Below, piece after piece: positions 35,149 to 45,082 of a stretch of DNA of 64,000 nucleotides; the stretch's first letter is position 1, and every line of letters begins with the position of its first letter. The notes under the pieces were generated by a model. It had not been told where the DNA came from. It ran no database searches and was given only the letters and a program-made list of their open reading frames with translations. The stretch is from Spirochaetota bacterium (GTDB lineage: Bacteria; Spirochaetota; UBA4802; JAFGJZ01): positions 1 through 64,000 of the forward strand of contig JAKPJF010000182.1 in NCBI GenBank assembly GCA_029554345.1. Direction: 5' to 3'. Both the position numbers and the translations under genes were made by a program.

Positions 35149-35931
35149 ATGAAAAAAGTTTTTTTTATTGTTGGAGCATTTTTAGTAGCTGGCGGGGTTC
35201 TTTCTGCATCTCCGTTCAAAAGTCCAAGCCTGAACGGTTCAACCGGACTTATTTCTACACCGACTGCAAACACTGGATGGGAAGATTCCCAGTTCGGTTT
35301 TGATGTAGGTGCAAGATATCTTGAAGACGACAATGATGATACTTATGTTGGTACTGCAACTTTTCAGCTTTTCAGAAAGCTTGAACTCGGTGTTGCATAT
35401 GACATGCAGGATGAGCGCGGTGATGACACGATTCTAAATGCAAAATTTAATTTCTACGGTTCTGGAAGTTCTGCTCTTGCTGTTGGCGGGAATTATCAGA
35501 TGATTGAATTTTTTGATAAAGATGACAGTCATGATTTCTATCAGCTTTATCTTGCTGCAACTTACGGCGGTCAGTTTTTCGGGATGCCTGCTGAAACTAC
35601 AATAGTTTTCGGCAAAACTTTTGCCCGTGAAAGTGAATATAAAGCAAGATTCAAAAAAGCTTTTGATTTTTCAATGGGATTCGATCTTGATCTCCTTCCA
35701 AATATTTTCAAAGGTTATGTTCATTTTATAAACGATTTTTCTAATTATTCTTACAGTGTTGATCCGATAGGTCCTGATGCTTTCGAAAGAGGATGTTTTA
35801 ATACTGGAGCTAGAATCTGCGTTTTGAAAGACAGCAGAAGATTTAAGCTTAATATTGATGCACTTCTAGTAGATGTTCTTGATAGAAACAGAACTTTTAG
35901 TCTTGGTGCTGCTTTCGGTATGGCATTCTAA
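35149..35931 (+). CDS. YjbH-like outer-membrane beta-barrel protein
   Basis: 260 residues: signal peptide (about 1-20, FFIVGAFLVAGGVLSASP) and a barrel ending in aromatic GAAFGMAF, the terminal Phe typical of BAM substrates. The segment PSLNGSTGLISTPTANTGWE resembles the start of YjbH and related exopolysaccharide porins. GGAG sits just upstream. A perfect terminator overlaps its stop, so it ends the rarA-pyrE-omp unit and is probably well expressed. Confidence 0.7.
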   Translation: MKKVFFIVGAFLVAGGVLSASPFKSPSLNGSTGLISTPTANTGWEDSQFGFDVGARYLEDDNDDTYVGTATFQLFRKLELGVAYDMQDERGDDTILNAKFNFYGSGSSALAVGGNYQMIEFFDKDDSHDFYQLYLAATYGGQFFGMPAETTIVFGKTFARESEYKARFKKAFDFSMGFDLDLLPNIFKGYVHFINDFSNYSYSVDPIGPDAFERGCFNTGARICVLKDSRRFKLNIDALLVDVLDRNRTFSLGAAFGMAF

Positions 35932-35969
35932 TTAAATAATACGGCGGTTTTACCGCCGTATTATTTAAT
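35931..35969. terminator. 18-bp bidirectional terminator
   Basis: Arms 35931-35948 and 35952-35969 pair perfectly over 18 bp around loop TTT, with an AT-rich base and GC core (ACGGCGGT/ACCGCCGT). It overlaps the last base of the preceding stop. Confidence 0.88.
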
Positions 35970-36030
35970 AATTATTTCTTTTCCGCATTTTTATATCCGA
36001 CTTTGTTTTTTGAAAATCTCATTATTTAAC

Positions 36031-36058
36031 TTGACGATAATATTATTGAAGATATCTT
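36031..36058 (+). promoter_or_regulatory. Sigma70-type promoter for yqeY-dnaG-rpoD
   Basis: TTGACG (36031-36036), 16-base spacer, TATCTT (36053-36058), 51 bases before the YqeY-type gene. Confidence 0.55.
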
Positions 36059-36108
36059 TGACTGTGGATTTTTCTTTCAATTTTTTTGTTTTCCGTTTGG
36101 AGTGCTGA

Positions 36109-36555
36109 ATGAGTCTTTTCAAGAAAATTGAGTCCGATCTGCAGGATTCATTAAAAAGCGGTAACGAATTACGACTTAGTGTTTTACGCATGCTTAAATC
36201 CGACATTATGTATGAAAAAAACAAGACAGGGAAAGATCTTCCGGAAGATAAAATCTTGGAGACTGTTTCGCGTGCGGCAAAAAGAAGAAAAGAATCTATA
36301 ACTGAATTCGATAAAGCCGGTAGAACGGATCTTTCAGATAAAGAAAAGAAAGAACTTCTCATTATTGAAGAATATCTTCCTAAACAGATGACAGAAACTG
36401 AGATTTCTGCTTTCGTAGAAGACTTTATTTCTAAAAATGGAAAACCTCAATCAAGTGAAACTGGCAGGTTTATCGGAATGATAATGAAAGATTTGAAAGG
36501 CCGTGCCGATGGCAGTTTGGTAAAAGAAATAGTTTCAAAGAAAATATCAAATTAG
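36109..36555 (+). CDS. GatB/YqeY domain protein
   Basis: 148 residues of the YqeY family: LFKKIESDLQDSLKSGNELR, LSVLRMLKSDIMYEKN, RRKESITEFDKAGRTDL, IIEEYLPKQMTE and GRFIGMIMKDLKGRADG. The tail domain resembles that of GatB, but free-standing YqeY has no confirmed reaction; it is often found between rpsU and dnaG. Here it leads a dnaG-rpoD operon. Confidence 0.9.
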   Translation: MSLFKKIESDLQDSLKSGNELRLSVLRMLKSDIMYEKNKTGKDLPEDKILETVSRAAKRRKESITEFDKAGRTDLSDKEKKELLIIEEYLPKQMTETEISAFVEDFISKNGKPQSSETGRFIGMIMKDLKGRADGSLVKEIVSKKISN

Positions 36556-36563
36556 GATTTGAT

Positions 36564-38336
36564 GTGGGAATTCCCAACGGCTTAATTGATCAAATAAGGC
36601 TTCGTGCTAGAATCGAAGATATAGTAGCTAGATATGTTCCAACCCTGAAAAAAAAGGGTAATAATTTCACAGGATTGTGTCCTTTTCATAAAGAGAAGAC
36701 ACCGTCTTTTATTGTTTCGCCGGATAAGCAGATATTTCATTGCTTTGGCTGTCATGCAGGTGGAAATGTTTTTACTTTTGTATCAAAGGTAGAGAATCTA
36801 TCCTTTCCTGAATCAGTCAAAATGATCGGGAAACTCGTTGGTATTGATGTATCTGAGGGAGAAAATACTTCCGATGATGAGTATTATCGCATAAATGATT
36901 TTGCGATGAGACTTTATAATAAATTTCTTTATGACGATGCAGGACTAAGTGCACTGAATTATTTGACTGAAAGAGGTGTAAGCGAAGAAAGCATTAAAAA
37001 TTTTCGTTTGGGCTATGCTCCTGATAGATGGGATTTTTTAAAATCGGCCTTATTTAAAAAGAAAGCCGATCTAGATAAGGCTTCTGAAATTTCTGTATTA
37101 GTAAAGAAAACAAGAGATGATGGAAGCATTCATTATTTTGATTTTTTTAGAAATCGTGTAATTTTTCCTATAACTGACCGTTATGGGAAAGTTTCCGCTT
37201 TCGGCGGCAGAGTAATTGGTGAAGGTGATCCGAAGTATTTAAATTCACCTGAAACAGTAATTTACCGAAAAAGAGAAATGCTTTACGGTTATGAGCAGGC
37301 AAAAAATGAGATTAGCAGTTTAAAGCGTGCTATAATTGTTGAAGGTTATCTAGACGTGATAGGATGCCATCAAGTGGGCATAAAGAATGTTGTTGCCCCT
37401 TTGGGAACGGCACTAACCGAAGAACAGGTTAGATTTCTCTCTAAGAGTGCAGAGGAAATTGTTTTGCTTTTTGACGCGGATTCCGCAGGATTTAATGCAT
37501 CTTTACGTTCGATAGGTGTTGCCAAAGATGTCAATGTTAGAGTAAAAGTTGCATTATTGTCCGAGGGTGATCCTTTTGATTTTGCTGTAAAAAAAGGAAT
37601 GAGGGAATTGCTTCTTCTAATTGATTCTGCTTTGGATAAAGATGACTTCAGCATTGCTTATGCTGTAAAGGATATAAAAACCAAAGGTGTTAAGCATTCT
37701 GTTTCCAGTATCTTTGAAATAGCTAAAAACATAAGTTATGATACGGAAAGAGAAAGTTTTTTTAAAAAAGCAGCTCCATTTTTGGGTACAGATTATATTT
37801 CTTTGATAAGAGATTTTTCAAAAACAAACACTGTATCACGGCCTAAAGCAGTTGCTGTTGAAAAAGAGGAAATTGCTTATATCGACAGGTGTTATAAAGA
37901 CCTGGATGAACTATTGGTAAATTGTCCGGCTTTGATTGCAAAAGCAGCTTTTGACTTTTCGGAAAACAAACCGGATTCAGTGTATGGAAGTATTTTTGAA
38001 AAGCTTGTTCATATTTTTTCAGAAAATGAAGGTATAGAACCGGCTGATTTTTTTAATTATTTCGAAGGTGAAGAATTAAATTATATTTCTAAATTTATAT
38101 CTAAAAAAATTGTTAATGAAGACTATGATAGAAGTTATAATGAGATATATTTGTCCATGAGGACATTTATTATAAGAAAAAAAATTGATTATTATATCAG
38201 ACTTCTCGCGAAAGATCCGTCTGAAGAGGCTAGACTTGAACTTGAATCGTGGAAGAGGGAAGAAAGAAAACTTGACGATTATCTCGAAAAAATAAGGGGA
38301 ACTCAGCCCAAGAGTGAAGTACTCGGGGCTTTTTGA
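36564..38336 (+). CDS. dnaG: DNA primase
   Basis: 590 residues from GTG 36564 (AGGA 6 bases upstream). CHC2 zinc site Cys39-His42-Cys60-Cys63 (LCPFHKEKTPSFI, FHCFGCHAGGNV); catalytic core with TOPRIM motifs (IIVEGYLDVIG, LLFDADSAG); C-terminal helicase-binding domain. It makes RNA primers for replication. Length is typical. Confidence 0.96.
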   Translation: MGIPNGLIDQIRLRARIEDIVARYVPTLKKKGNNFTGLCPFHKEKTPSFIVSPDKQIFHCFGCHAGGNVFTFVSKVENLSFPESVKMIGKLVGIDVSEGENTSDDEYYRINDFAMRLYNKFLYDDAGLSALNYLTERGVSEESIKNFRLGYAPDRWDFLKSALFKKKADLDKASEISVLVKKTRDDGSIHYFDFFRNRVIFPITDRYGKVSAFGGRVIGEGDPKYLNSPETVIYRKREMLYGYEQAKNEISSLKRAIIVEGYLDVIGCHQVGIKNVVAPLGTALTEEQVRFLSKSAEEIVLLFDADSAGFNASLRSIGVAKDVNVRVKVALLSEGDPFDFAVKKGMRELLLLIDSALDKDDFSIAYAVKDIKTKGVKHSVSSIFEIAKNISYDTERESFFKKAAPFLGTDYISLIRDFSKTNTVSRPKAVAVEKEEIAYIDRCYKDLDELLVNCPALIAKAAFDFSENKPDSVYGSIFEKLVHIFSENEGIEPADFFNYFEGEELNYISKFISKKIVNEDYDRSYNEIYLSMRTFIIRKKIDYYIRLLAKDPSEEARLELESWKREERKLDDYLEKIRGTQPKSEVLGAF

Positions 38337-38360
38337 TATAAAGAAAGTGAGGTTTATTAT

Positions 38361-40178
38361 ATGAGTAAAGCGGAAATTTCGCTTGAGTCGATTCCGGAAA
38401 TTCAAAAGCTTATTACAATAGGCAAGATAAACGGAGAAATTACTTATGACGAAATAAATGAAATTCTTCCGGATAAGCTTCTTAATTCCGATAAGATTGA
38501 CGATATTTTTATTCTCATAAATCAGCTTGGAATCGAAGTAGTTGAAGAATCAACGCGAAAAGGAAGCATGCTTGCAGGCATGAGAACACCTTTCGGCGAA
38601 GATCAGTTTTATACCGATGACACGATACCCCAGGCACCTCCGACAAAAAAAGGTGCAAAATCACCCAAGAAAAAAGATGATAGCGGCGGAATTGATGATC
38701 CAATCAGATTGTACCTTCGCGATATAGGAAAAGTTTCACTTCTTTCCGGTGAACAGGAAGTTGATCTTGCAAAAAAGATAGAAGACGGCGAACTTATGGT
38801 TGAAAATGCCGTACTTGGCTCTTCTCTCCTTTTGAATGATCTGCTTCGTAATCATGACAAGGTTAAAAAAGGTAAGATTAAACTTACTGATGTTCTTAGA
38901 ACAAATGCCCTTTATTATTTTTCTTCAGTTGATATGAAGGACATGGAAAAGCGTTATGATAAATATATGAAACTTATTCAGGAAGAAGATAAAAAATTTC
39001 TTCAGCTTCAGACAAAATTGAAAAAACTGGAAGAAGATTCCCCTAAATATGCAGAGATGAAAGCACAAATCGACGCAGTTTGCGAAAATATTAAAAAACA
39101 TATTACTGATATGGGAATCAATCAGCTTGAAATAATTAAGCTGTCTCAGAAAATACAGTCTATGGTTTCAAGAATTAAAGAAACGAATGTGTTTTTTAAG
39201 GATATCGAAAAGAGATTTAAGAAAGATCTTAAAGATATAAAACATTATGCCAGAAAAGCCGAAAAAGATGAAGATGTAGATTTGATTGTAAAAGAACTAA
39301 AACTTAAAAATAAGACTATTCTTCTTGAGCTGGTAAAGGATATAAGAAACAACGAAAGAAAAATCAGGCGTATTGAACAGGAAGCAGGAGCTTCAGCCGA
39401 GGATATTCTTTCATGCGGAAGTCAGATTTCTCAAGGTCAGAGAAAAATCAGCATCGCTAAAAAACAGCTTGTTAATGCAAATCTAAGACTTGTAGTTTCA
39501 ATTGCGAAAAAATATGCAAACCGCGGAATGCATTTTTTTGATCTTATTCAGGAAGGAAATATCGGACTGATTAAGGCTGTAGATAAGTTCGAATACCGTA
39601 AAGGATATAAATTTTCAACATATGCAACATGGTGGATACGTCAGGCAATAACAAGAGCAATATCCGATCAGGCCAGAACAATCAGGGTTCCCGTTCATAT
39701 GATTGAACAGATAAACAAAGTAACGAGAGAGACAAGACTCTTCCAGCAGGAATTCGGACGTGAACCTTCACCTGAAGAATTGGCAGAGAGACTCGGATGG
39801 CCTGTTGCCAGGGTAAAAGGGGTTAAAAATGTTGCCCGCGAACCGATATCTTTGGAAACTCCTGTCGGAGAAGAAGAAGATTCATTGCTCGGAGATTTTA
39901 TCGAAGATAAAGATGTTGATTCTCCGGCTGTGGCAGCTGCTGATAGAATGCTTGCAGAACAGATAAGCGGAGTATTGAGCACGCTTCCTCAGCGTGAACA
40001 GAGAGTCATTCGTATGCGTTTCGGTCTTGATGACGGATATGCGCATACTCTCGAAGAAGTCGGTTATGTTTTTCATGTAACAAGAGAGCGTATACGTCAG
40101 ATTGAAGCAAAAGCTTTAAGGCGTCTGCGCCATCCGTCTAGAGCACGTAAACTAAAAGATTATTTGGAATATTCTTGA
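38361..40178 (+). CDS. rpoD: Primary RNA polymerase sigma factor (sigma70)
   Basis: 605 residues. Region 1.1-like start ([20 protein letters not shown]), region 1.2 ([20 protein letters not shown]), a non-conserved insert, regions 2.1-2.4 ([39 protein letters not shown]), 3 and 4 ([20 protein letters not shown]). It directs transcription from promoters like those at 23582, 32665, 32906 and 36031. Ribosome binding site GTGAGG. Ends in a strong terminator. Confidence 0.97.
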   Translation: MSKAEISLESIPEIQKLITIGKINGEITYDEINEILPDKLLNSDKIDDIFILINQLGIEVVEESTRKGSMLAGMRTPFGEDQFYTDDTIPQAPPTKKGAKSPKKKDDSGGIDDPIRLYLRDIGKVSLLSGEQEVDLAKKIEDGELMVENAVLGSSLLLNDLLRNHDKVKKGKIKLTDVLRTNALYYFSSVDMKDMEKRYDKYMKLIQEEDKKFLQLQTKLKKLEEDSPKYAEMKAQIDAVCENIKKHITDMGINQLEIIKLSQKIQSMVSRIKETNVFFKDIEKRFKKDLKDIKHYARKAEKDEDVDLIVKELKLKNKTILLELVKDIRNNERKIRRIEQEAGASAEDILSCGSQISQGQRKISIAKKQLVNANLRLVVSIAKKYANRGMHFFDLIQEGNIGLIKAVDKFEYRKGYKFSTYATWWIRQAITRAISDQARTIRVPVHMIEQINKVTRETRLFQQEFGREPSPEELAERLGWPVARVKGVKNVAREPISLETPVGEEEDSLLGDFIEDKDVDSPAVAAADRMLAEQISGVLSTLPQREQRVIRMRFGLDDGYAHTLEEVGYVFHVTRERIRQIEAKALRRLRHPSRARKLKDYLEYS

Positions 40179-40182
40179 TCTT

Positions 40183-40223
40183 CAAATAAAAAAACCGTCT
40201 TTAAAAGACGGTTTTTTTATTTG
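40183..40223. terminator. Terminator after rpoD
   Basis: Arms 40183-40201 and 40205-40223 (19 bp, core AACCGTCTT/AAGACGGTT) around a 3-base loop, with A7 before and T7 after. Confidence 0.92.
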
Positions 40224-40264
40224 ATTACTGATTAGAACTATGATATAAAAATGTTGGAGTTGTT

Positions 40265-41122
40265 ATGAAACCTAATATTTTACGTTCACAGGGAATGATC
40301 GGTTTATTTCTTTTCTTATTTTTTATAAATTCCTCGATACTTTTTATATCATATAGAAGCAGTGAAAAAAAAATTCTCCAGGCAACGCGTGAGAGACTTG
40401 AAAGCGTTGCTGAAATGTCGGCAAAACTTCTGGATATAAAAGCATACTCCGCCATAAATGACAAAATCTCAGCTCTTGGCTATTATGATCAAATTGATTC
40501 AAAATCCGAACTTCTTTTCGAAGAGAATGAAGTTGATTTGATTGAAAATTCAGATGAATTTAAGAAAATTTCAGATCAACTTAATATAATACGCGAGGCT
40601 GAGAAAGATATTATTCTGTATGCATATATGATTATTCCAACTTCAGATATAAATAAAGCAAGATTCACGGTAGATGCAGATTTATTGGAAGATAAGAAAT
40701 CCGGTGCAGATGAAATGGTATCAAGATTTTCATTAATATATAATATTTCCGATTTAGATATAATAAAAAAAGCTTTTAAAGAAAAGAAAACAGTTTCCGA
40801 TTCAACGTTTAAATATGATAAAGATTATGATATTTGGGCGCTCATGTGCTTTTCGCCTGTTTATAATGAGCAGGGAAGATTTTGCGGTCTATTGGGACTT
40901 GATATATCTGATTTGAAATACAGTGAAAGTATATCTGATTTAAAGAAAACGTACTATATAAGTTCAATAATAGTTCTGATTATATCAATACTCGGTTCTA
41001 TTTCTGTAATTTCTTTTACGAGAGCTCTTTATTCTCAAAACTTGAAACTCAAAGAAAGTTTGGAGAAAAAAACAAGAGAATTAAACGATGCAAATGCGGA
41101 TTTAATGGATTCCCATGACTAA
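40265..41122 (+). CDS. Cache-like membrane sensor lacking an output domain
   Basis: 285 residues with GGAG upstream. TM1 about 11-29 (MIGLFLFLFFINSSILFIS), an extracytoplasmic region of about 200 residues ending in LMCFSPVYNEQGRFCGLLGL followed by DISDLK, which is the Cache (PAS-like) signature, TM2 about 235-257 (YISSIIVLIISILGSISVISF), then a coiled coil (LKLKESLEKKTRELNDANAD). The protein stops there. In full proteins this architecture leads to a kinase, cyclase or MCP domain. It may be truncated, or it may signal through a separate partner. No downstream gene continues it. Confidence 0.7.
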   Translation: MKPNILRSQGMIGLFLFLFFINSSILFISYRSSEKKILQATRERLESVAEMSAKLLDIKAYSAINDKISALGYYDQIDSKSELLFEENEVDLIENSDEFKKISDQLNIIREAEKDIILYAYMIIPTSDINKARFTVDADLLEDKKSGADEMVSRFSLIYNISDLDIIKKAFKEKKTVSDSTFKYDKDYDIWALMCFSPVYNEQGRFCGLLGLDISDLKYSESISDLKKTYYISSIIVLIISILGSISVISFTRALYSQNLKLKESLEKKTRELNDANADLMDSHD

Positions 41123-41216
41123 ATTCTTTCAAATAATCATTTGACAGCATAACCCCATAATAATTATCAATTATATTGCAGTCTAATAAGACTTAATTAA
41201 TCTGATCGGATATTAT

Positions 41217-42122
41217 ATGGAAGCTGTTTGCAAAGATTTATCTAAAATTGGGAAAATTTACCCAAATGCCTTATTGTCTGATTATACGACTTTTAAGTCG
41301 GGCGGACCTGCTGATGTACTTTTTGCCCCCTATGATTATGAGAAAGCTGCTGAAACAGTAAAATATTGTCATAAAGAGGGTATACCTTTAACTGTGATAG
41401 GTGCAGGATCCAATCTTGTTGTCGGAGACAGGGGGATTCGCGGCATTGTTATGCGGATAAGTTCGGATGTTATGCCGGAGCCTATAATCGAAAAACGTAA
41501 TGGAATGATTTTTTCCGAAGCTGCTGTAATGAAAGATGATTTTATAAAATTTGCTGTGGCAAATTCTTTTTCAGGCATTGAATTTATGGCCGGAATTCCG
41601 GGATCAGTCGGAGGCGGCATAGTGATGAATGCAGGAACATTTATGGGTACTTTTATTGACTGGTTGAAGGAAATTACTTATATTGATAAAAAAGGCGCAT
41701 TTCATACTGTTAAATCAGAGTCTTTGATGGCTCATTACAGAGGAATAAATATTGAGAGTTGCGCTGTTGTAGTTTCAGGGTCTTTTGAATTTCCTGAAGG
41801 CGATCCTTCTATGACTCAGAAAAAAATAGATGATATTATATCTGACAGAAAGATGAAACATCCATGGACATTTCCGAGCGCGGGATCAGTTTTTAAAAAT
41901 CCGGAAGGAAGTTTTGCTTGGAAACTTGTCAATGACTCGGGTTTAAAAGGCTATAAAATAGGCGGGGCACAGGTTTCTGAGCTTCATACAAATTTTATAG
42001 TAAATTCCGGAAAGGCAACTTCTTCGGATATAAGAAGTTTGGTATCACATGTTCAAAAAACTGTTTTTGGAAAATTCGGAATCGAACTGCATACTGAAAT
42101 CAAAATGATTGGTGAGTTTTAA
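41217..42122 (+). CDS. murB: UDP-N-acetylenolpyruvoylglucosamine reductase
   Basis: 301 residues, type IIa-like MurB. FAD-binding motifs: TTFKSGGPADVLFAP, VIGAGSNLVVGDRGIRGIV, GIEFMAGIPGSVGGGIVMNA, and the C-terminal catalytic region PSAGSVFKNPEGSFAWKLV (Ser) and VSELHTNFIVN (Glu-His). It reduces UDP-GlcNAc-enolpyruvate to UDP-MurNAc. Stop overlaps the next start (TAATG). Confidence 0.95.
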   Translation: MEAVCKDLSKIGKIYPNALLSDYTTFKSGGPADVLFAPYDYEKAAETVKYCHKEGIPLTVIGAGSNLVVGDRGIRGIVMRISSDVMPEPIIEKRNGMIFSEAAVMKDDFIKFAVANSFSGIEFMAGIPGSVGGGIVMNAGTFMGTFIDWLKEITYIDKKGAFHTVKSESLMAHYRGINIESCAVVVSGSFEFPEGDPSMTQKKIDDIISDRKMKHPWTFPSAGSVFKNPEGSFAWKLVNDSGLKGYKIGGAQVSELHTNFIVNSGKATSSDIRSLVSHVQKTVFGKFGIELHTEIKMIGEF

Positions 42123-42949
42123 TGGAGGAATTGCATTATCTTGATGCAAAATTGAAAGATTCTGTTTTCTGCGCAATTGATCTTGAAACGACAGGGATTA
42201 ATCCTTTTACTGAGAAGATAATCGAAATCGGTGCAGTGAAATTCAATCTTGATGGTCAAATAGATTCTTTTGAAAGAATGATTGATCCTTGCATGCCGAT
42301 ACCTCAAGAAAGCATCAGGATTCACGGTATTTCTGATGAAATGGTTTCCGGATGTGATAAGATTTCTGATATTATTCAGGATTTTAATACTTTTTTATCC
42401 GATTCAATTCTTGTTATTCAAAACCCGGCTTTTGATCTTTCTTTTCTTGAAATGGAATACAGAAGATGCGGAAAACGTTTCCGTTTTATTAGTGCATATG
42501 ATACCGTAAGTCTTTCGCGCAGAGCTTTTCCAGGACTTGAGAATTATAAACTTGATACAGTTTGTACTCATCTTGGGATTGAATTAAAGCATCATCGTGC
42601 ATTTTCGGATGCCAGTGCATGTATGAATGTTTTTCTTCGTGCTATTCAAAAAGATAAAAGTCACAGCAAATGGTATATTGATGATCTGGAATATTATGCA
42701 GGACCCTCATTTCGTGATGCTCTTATAAAAGAATTACGTTCAAAAAAATGCAGGGGATCTACTATAATACCGGGACGAGAATTTATGATTGATTATATCG
42801 ACAGTACCGGTAATGAAACGAGGAGAAAGATTTCTGCTAAGGGTATTTTTCAAAGAGGAAAGCAGACTATTATACATGCATATTGTCATCTGCGTCATGA
42901 AGAAAGATTTTTTATTTCATCAAGAATAAAAATGTCATATTCACTTTAA
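42122..42949 (+). CDS. DnaQ-type DEDDh exonuclease fused to a WYL-like domain
   Basis: 275 residues. Residues about 12-175 are a DnaQ 3'-5' exonuclease: Asp20/Glu22 in AIDLETTGINPF, FERMIDPCMPIPQESIRIHG then ISDEM, and HHRAFSDASACMNVFLRAI with the DEDDh His and Asp. The last about 75 residues (about 200-275: PGREFMIDYIDSTGNETRRK, then FQRGKQTIIHAYCHLRHEER, FFISSRI) resemble a WYL domain, including AYCHLR-x-E-x-R-x-F and the following R-I. WYL domains bind nucleic acid or nucleotide ligands in phage-defence regulators and DNA repair. Overlaps murB by one base; no polC context is visible. Confidence 0.78.
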   Translation: MEELHYLDAKLKDSVFCAIDLETTGINPFTEKIIEIGAVKFNLDGQIDSFERMIDPCMPIPQESIRIHGISDEMVSGCDKISDIIQDFNTFLSDSILVIQNPAFDLSFLEMEYRRCGKRFRFISAYDTVSLSRRAFPGLENYKLDTVCTHLGIELKHHRAFSDASACMNVFLRAIQKDKSHSKWYIDDLEYYAGPSFRDALIKELRSKKCRGSTIIPGREFMIDYIDSTGNETRRKISAKGIFQRGKQTIIHAYCHLRHEERFFISSRIKMSYSL

Positions 42950-43221
42950 TCTTTAAAATAATCACCAATATTTAATAGTGAAAACAATTTGTTCATTTCA
43001 TCTGAAAGTTCAAGTTTAAGTTCACCGCCTTTTCTTTCGGCTTCATTTTTCGCAATGATCAGAAAACCTACAAATGACGAATGAATAGTATGAGTATTGC
43101 TGAGATCAAAAAAGATATTATTGTCAAAACGAACCCTGCTTAACTGTTCAGAATAATGATGTATGTCATTTATTTCAATTTTTTCAGGAAAAATCCAGCT
43201 TCCGTTCTGGCTTAGTGTCAT
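42946..43221 (-). CDS. STAS-domain protein, minus strand
   Basis: 91 residues. NIFFDLSNTHTIHSSFVGFL followed by IIAKNEAERKGGELKLELSD is a good STAS pattern with the phosphorylatable Ser pair. Stop overlaps the stop of the exonuclease by 4 bases (convergent). Its 5' end faces the decarboxylase gene across 112 bases. Together with 19008 and 23135 this is the third STAS protein in the window. Confidence 0.75.
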   Translation of the reverse strand: MTLSQNGSWIFPEKIEINDIHHYSEQLSRVRFDNNIFFDLSNTHTIHSSFVGFLIIAKNEAERKGGELKLELSDEMNKLFSLLNIGDYFKD

Positions 43222-43354
43222 GTTATCCCCCCGTAACGTTAGTATCGGAATTATTTGTTAAAAAGTTGAAATAATTTTATGAAAAAAAACATTAATATAA
43301 AAAATGATTTTTATTTTTAAGCATTATTAGATAATGGTATTATTGGAATTAATA

Positions 43355-45061
43355 ATGACAAAACAAGTTAAAGCCGATTTTGATCACCTGAAAAAGCTGT
43401 TTATTCTACCGGATTCTCAGGATAAGTTTGTTGAGTATGGCAATATGCTTCTTGATATGCTTCATAAGTATTTTGCTGAAAAAGGCGGACTTCATAGTGA
43501 AATATCCATTGCTGATCTCGGTAAAATGTTTTCTCAGGAAGATATCCCCAGAAATCCTTCACTTCTGAAAATAATATTTCCGGAAATCCATGAAAAAATA
43601 ATTTCCCATTCTGTAAAGGTCGGTTCACCTTATTATATCGGTCATATGACAAGTCCTGTTCCGTGGTTTGCTGTCTTAGTTGAAATGATAATAGCTTCAT
43701 TGAATCAGAATCAGGTAAAAATTGAAACGGCAAAAGCATCTACTTTTGTAGAGCGTGAATTTATCGCATGGATTCACAGGCTTGTTTATTCTAAGAATTC
43801 ATCTTATTATAAAAAAAACATTCAGAATCATTCAGTTTCTCTTGGTGCGGTAACTGTAGACGGGACACTTGCTAATTTAACTGCTTTATTTGTCGCAAGA
43901 AATAAATTATTTAAGCCTCAAGGTTCTTTTGGCGGTGTTTCCAAAGAAGGAATACGCGAGGCGATGAATTACTATAATTGTGAAAAAGCCTTAATAATTG
44001 TATCGCAGAGAGGGCATTATTCAATAGATAAGATTGCTTCAATTATAGGCATTGGGGAAGATTCAGTAATAAAAATCCCTGTAGATTCAAATAATAAAAT
44101 GAAAATTGATTCTCTTGTAAATGAATGCCGTCTTATAAATGATTATAATTCGTCACATGATAAAAAGATAATGGTTATTGCGATTGTAGGCATTGGCGGG
44201 ACGACTGAAACAGGAAATATTGATGATCTAAATGCTATTAGAAAATGTGCGGATTCTGTCGGCGCTCATTTTCACGTAGATGCTGCATGGGGCGGTCCTG
44301 TTCTTTTTGTAGATTCATACAGACATCTTTTTAGCGGAATAGAATCGGCAGATTCGGTTACTTTCGACTGTCACAAATTGCTATTTTCACCGAACTCAAT
44401 GGGCATGGTTCTTTTTAAAAATGAAAGAGATCTCGAAAACATTAAACGCAATTCAACTTATATTTTAAGACCTGATTCAGTCGATCTTGGAAGATTTACG
44501 GTAGAAGGATCCAGGCCATTTACGGTTTTGAGGCCATGGAGTGCCATGAAAGTATTCGGTTCGGAAGGATTCAGGTTATTGTTTGAATATGCTTTCGAAC
44601 TAACATCTATATACAGATCTATGATTGAAACGCATATAAATTTTGAACTTCTCAATTATCCAGAACTTTTTATAATAAACTACCGTTTCATACCTGAAAA
44701 GATCAGGGAAAGACTTTCTGAACTCAAATTAAAAGGAGGAGATGATGCTGAAGCCCGTCTGTTTAATCTAAATCTTTTAATAAATTCACTGAATATTGAA
44801 CTCCACAGGTCAATTCGGGATGCTGATAATTCTTTTGTGTCAAGGACAGTGTTAGAATCGACTAAATATTCTCCGCAGAAGATTTCAGTTTTGAGAGCTG
44901 TAACTGTTAATCCCCTTACAGATAAAACAATTCTGAAAGAGATACTTGAAGAGCATAATAAGCTTGGAATTAAACTTTATAATTCAACGTATGAGTCACT
45001 GATAAAGAAAGCATCTGATGGTAAAAAAATAAGAACTCCCCTTGAAGGAGAGTTCTTATAA
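43355..45061 (+). CDS. PLP-dependent decarboxylase (group II, PanP-like)
   Basis: 568 residues from ATG 43355 (GGA motif about 9 bases upstream); ATG 43334 would add seven. Fold-type I decarboxylase: SLGAVTVDGTLANLTALFVA, HFHVDAAWGGPVLF (PLP ring Asp) and the PLP lysine in SVTFDCHKLLFSPNSMG (Lys341). It resembles the glutamate/aspartate-type decarboxylases; the length and the GT-x-ANLTAL-x-VARN pattern recall the PanP-type aspartate 1-decarboxylase that supplies beta-alanine for pantothenate in bacteria lacking PanD. Substrate not proven by sequence. Confidence 0.85.
   Translation: MTKQVKADFDHLKKLFILPDSQDKFVEYGNMLLDMLHKYFAEKGGLHSEISIADLGKMFSQEDIPRNPSLLKIIFPEIHEKIISHSVKVGSPYYIGHMTSPVPWFAVLVEMIIASLNQNQVKIETAKASTFVEREFIAWIHRLVYSKNSSYYKKNIQNHSVSLGAVTVDGTLANLTALFVARNKLFKPQGSFGGVSKEGIREAMNYYNCEKALIIVSQRGHYSIDKIASIIGIGEDSVIKIPVDSNNKMKIDSLVNECRLINDYNSSHDKKIMVIAIVGIGGTTETGNIDDLNAIRKCADSVGAHFHVDAAWGGPVLFVDSYRHLFSGIESADSVTFDCHKLLFSPNSMGMVLFKNERDLENIKRNSTYILRPDSVDLGRFTVEGSRPFTVLRPWSAMKVFGSEGFRLLFEYAFELTSIYRSMIETHINFELLNYPELFIINYRFIPEKIRERLSELKLKGGDDAEARLFNLNLLINSLNIELHRSIRDADNSFVSRTVLESTKYSPQKISVLRAVTVNPLTDKTILKEILEEHNKLGIKLYNSTYESLIKKASDGKKIRTPLEGEFL
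45031..45057. terminator. Hairpin at the end of the decarboxylase gene
   Basis: AAGAACTC (45031-45038) and GAGTTCTT (45050-45057) pair, with inner CCTT/AAGG. It lies in the last codons of the decarboxylase, just before the convergent gene at 45083; likely serves as a shared terminator. Confidence 0.65.
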
Positions 45062-45082
45062 ATTCTTATATAGAAACGGGTA

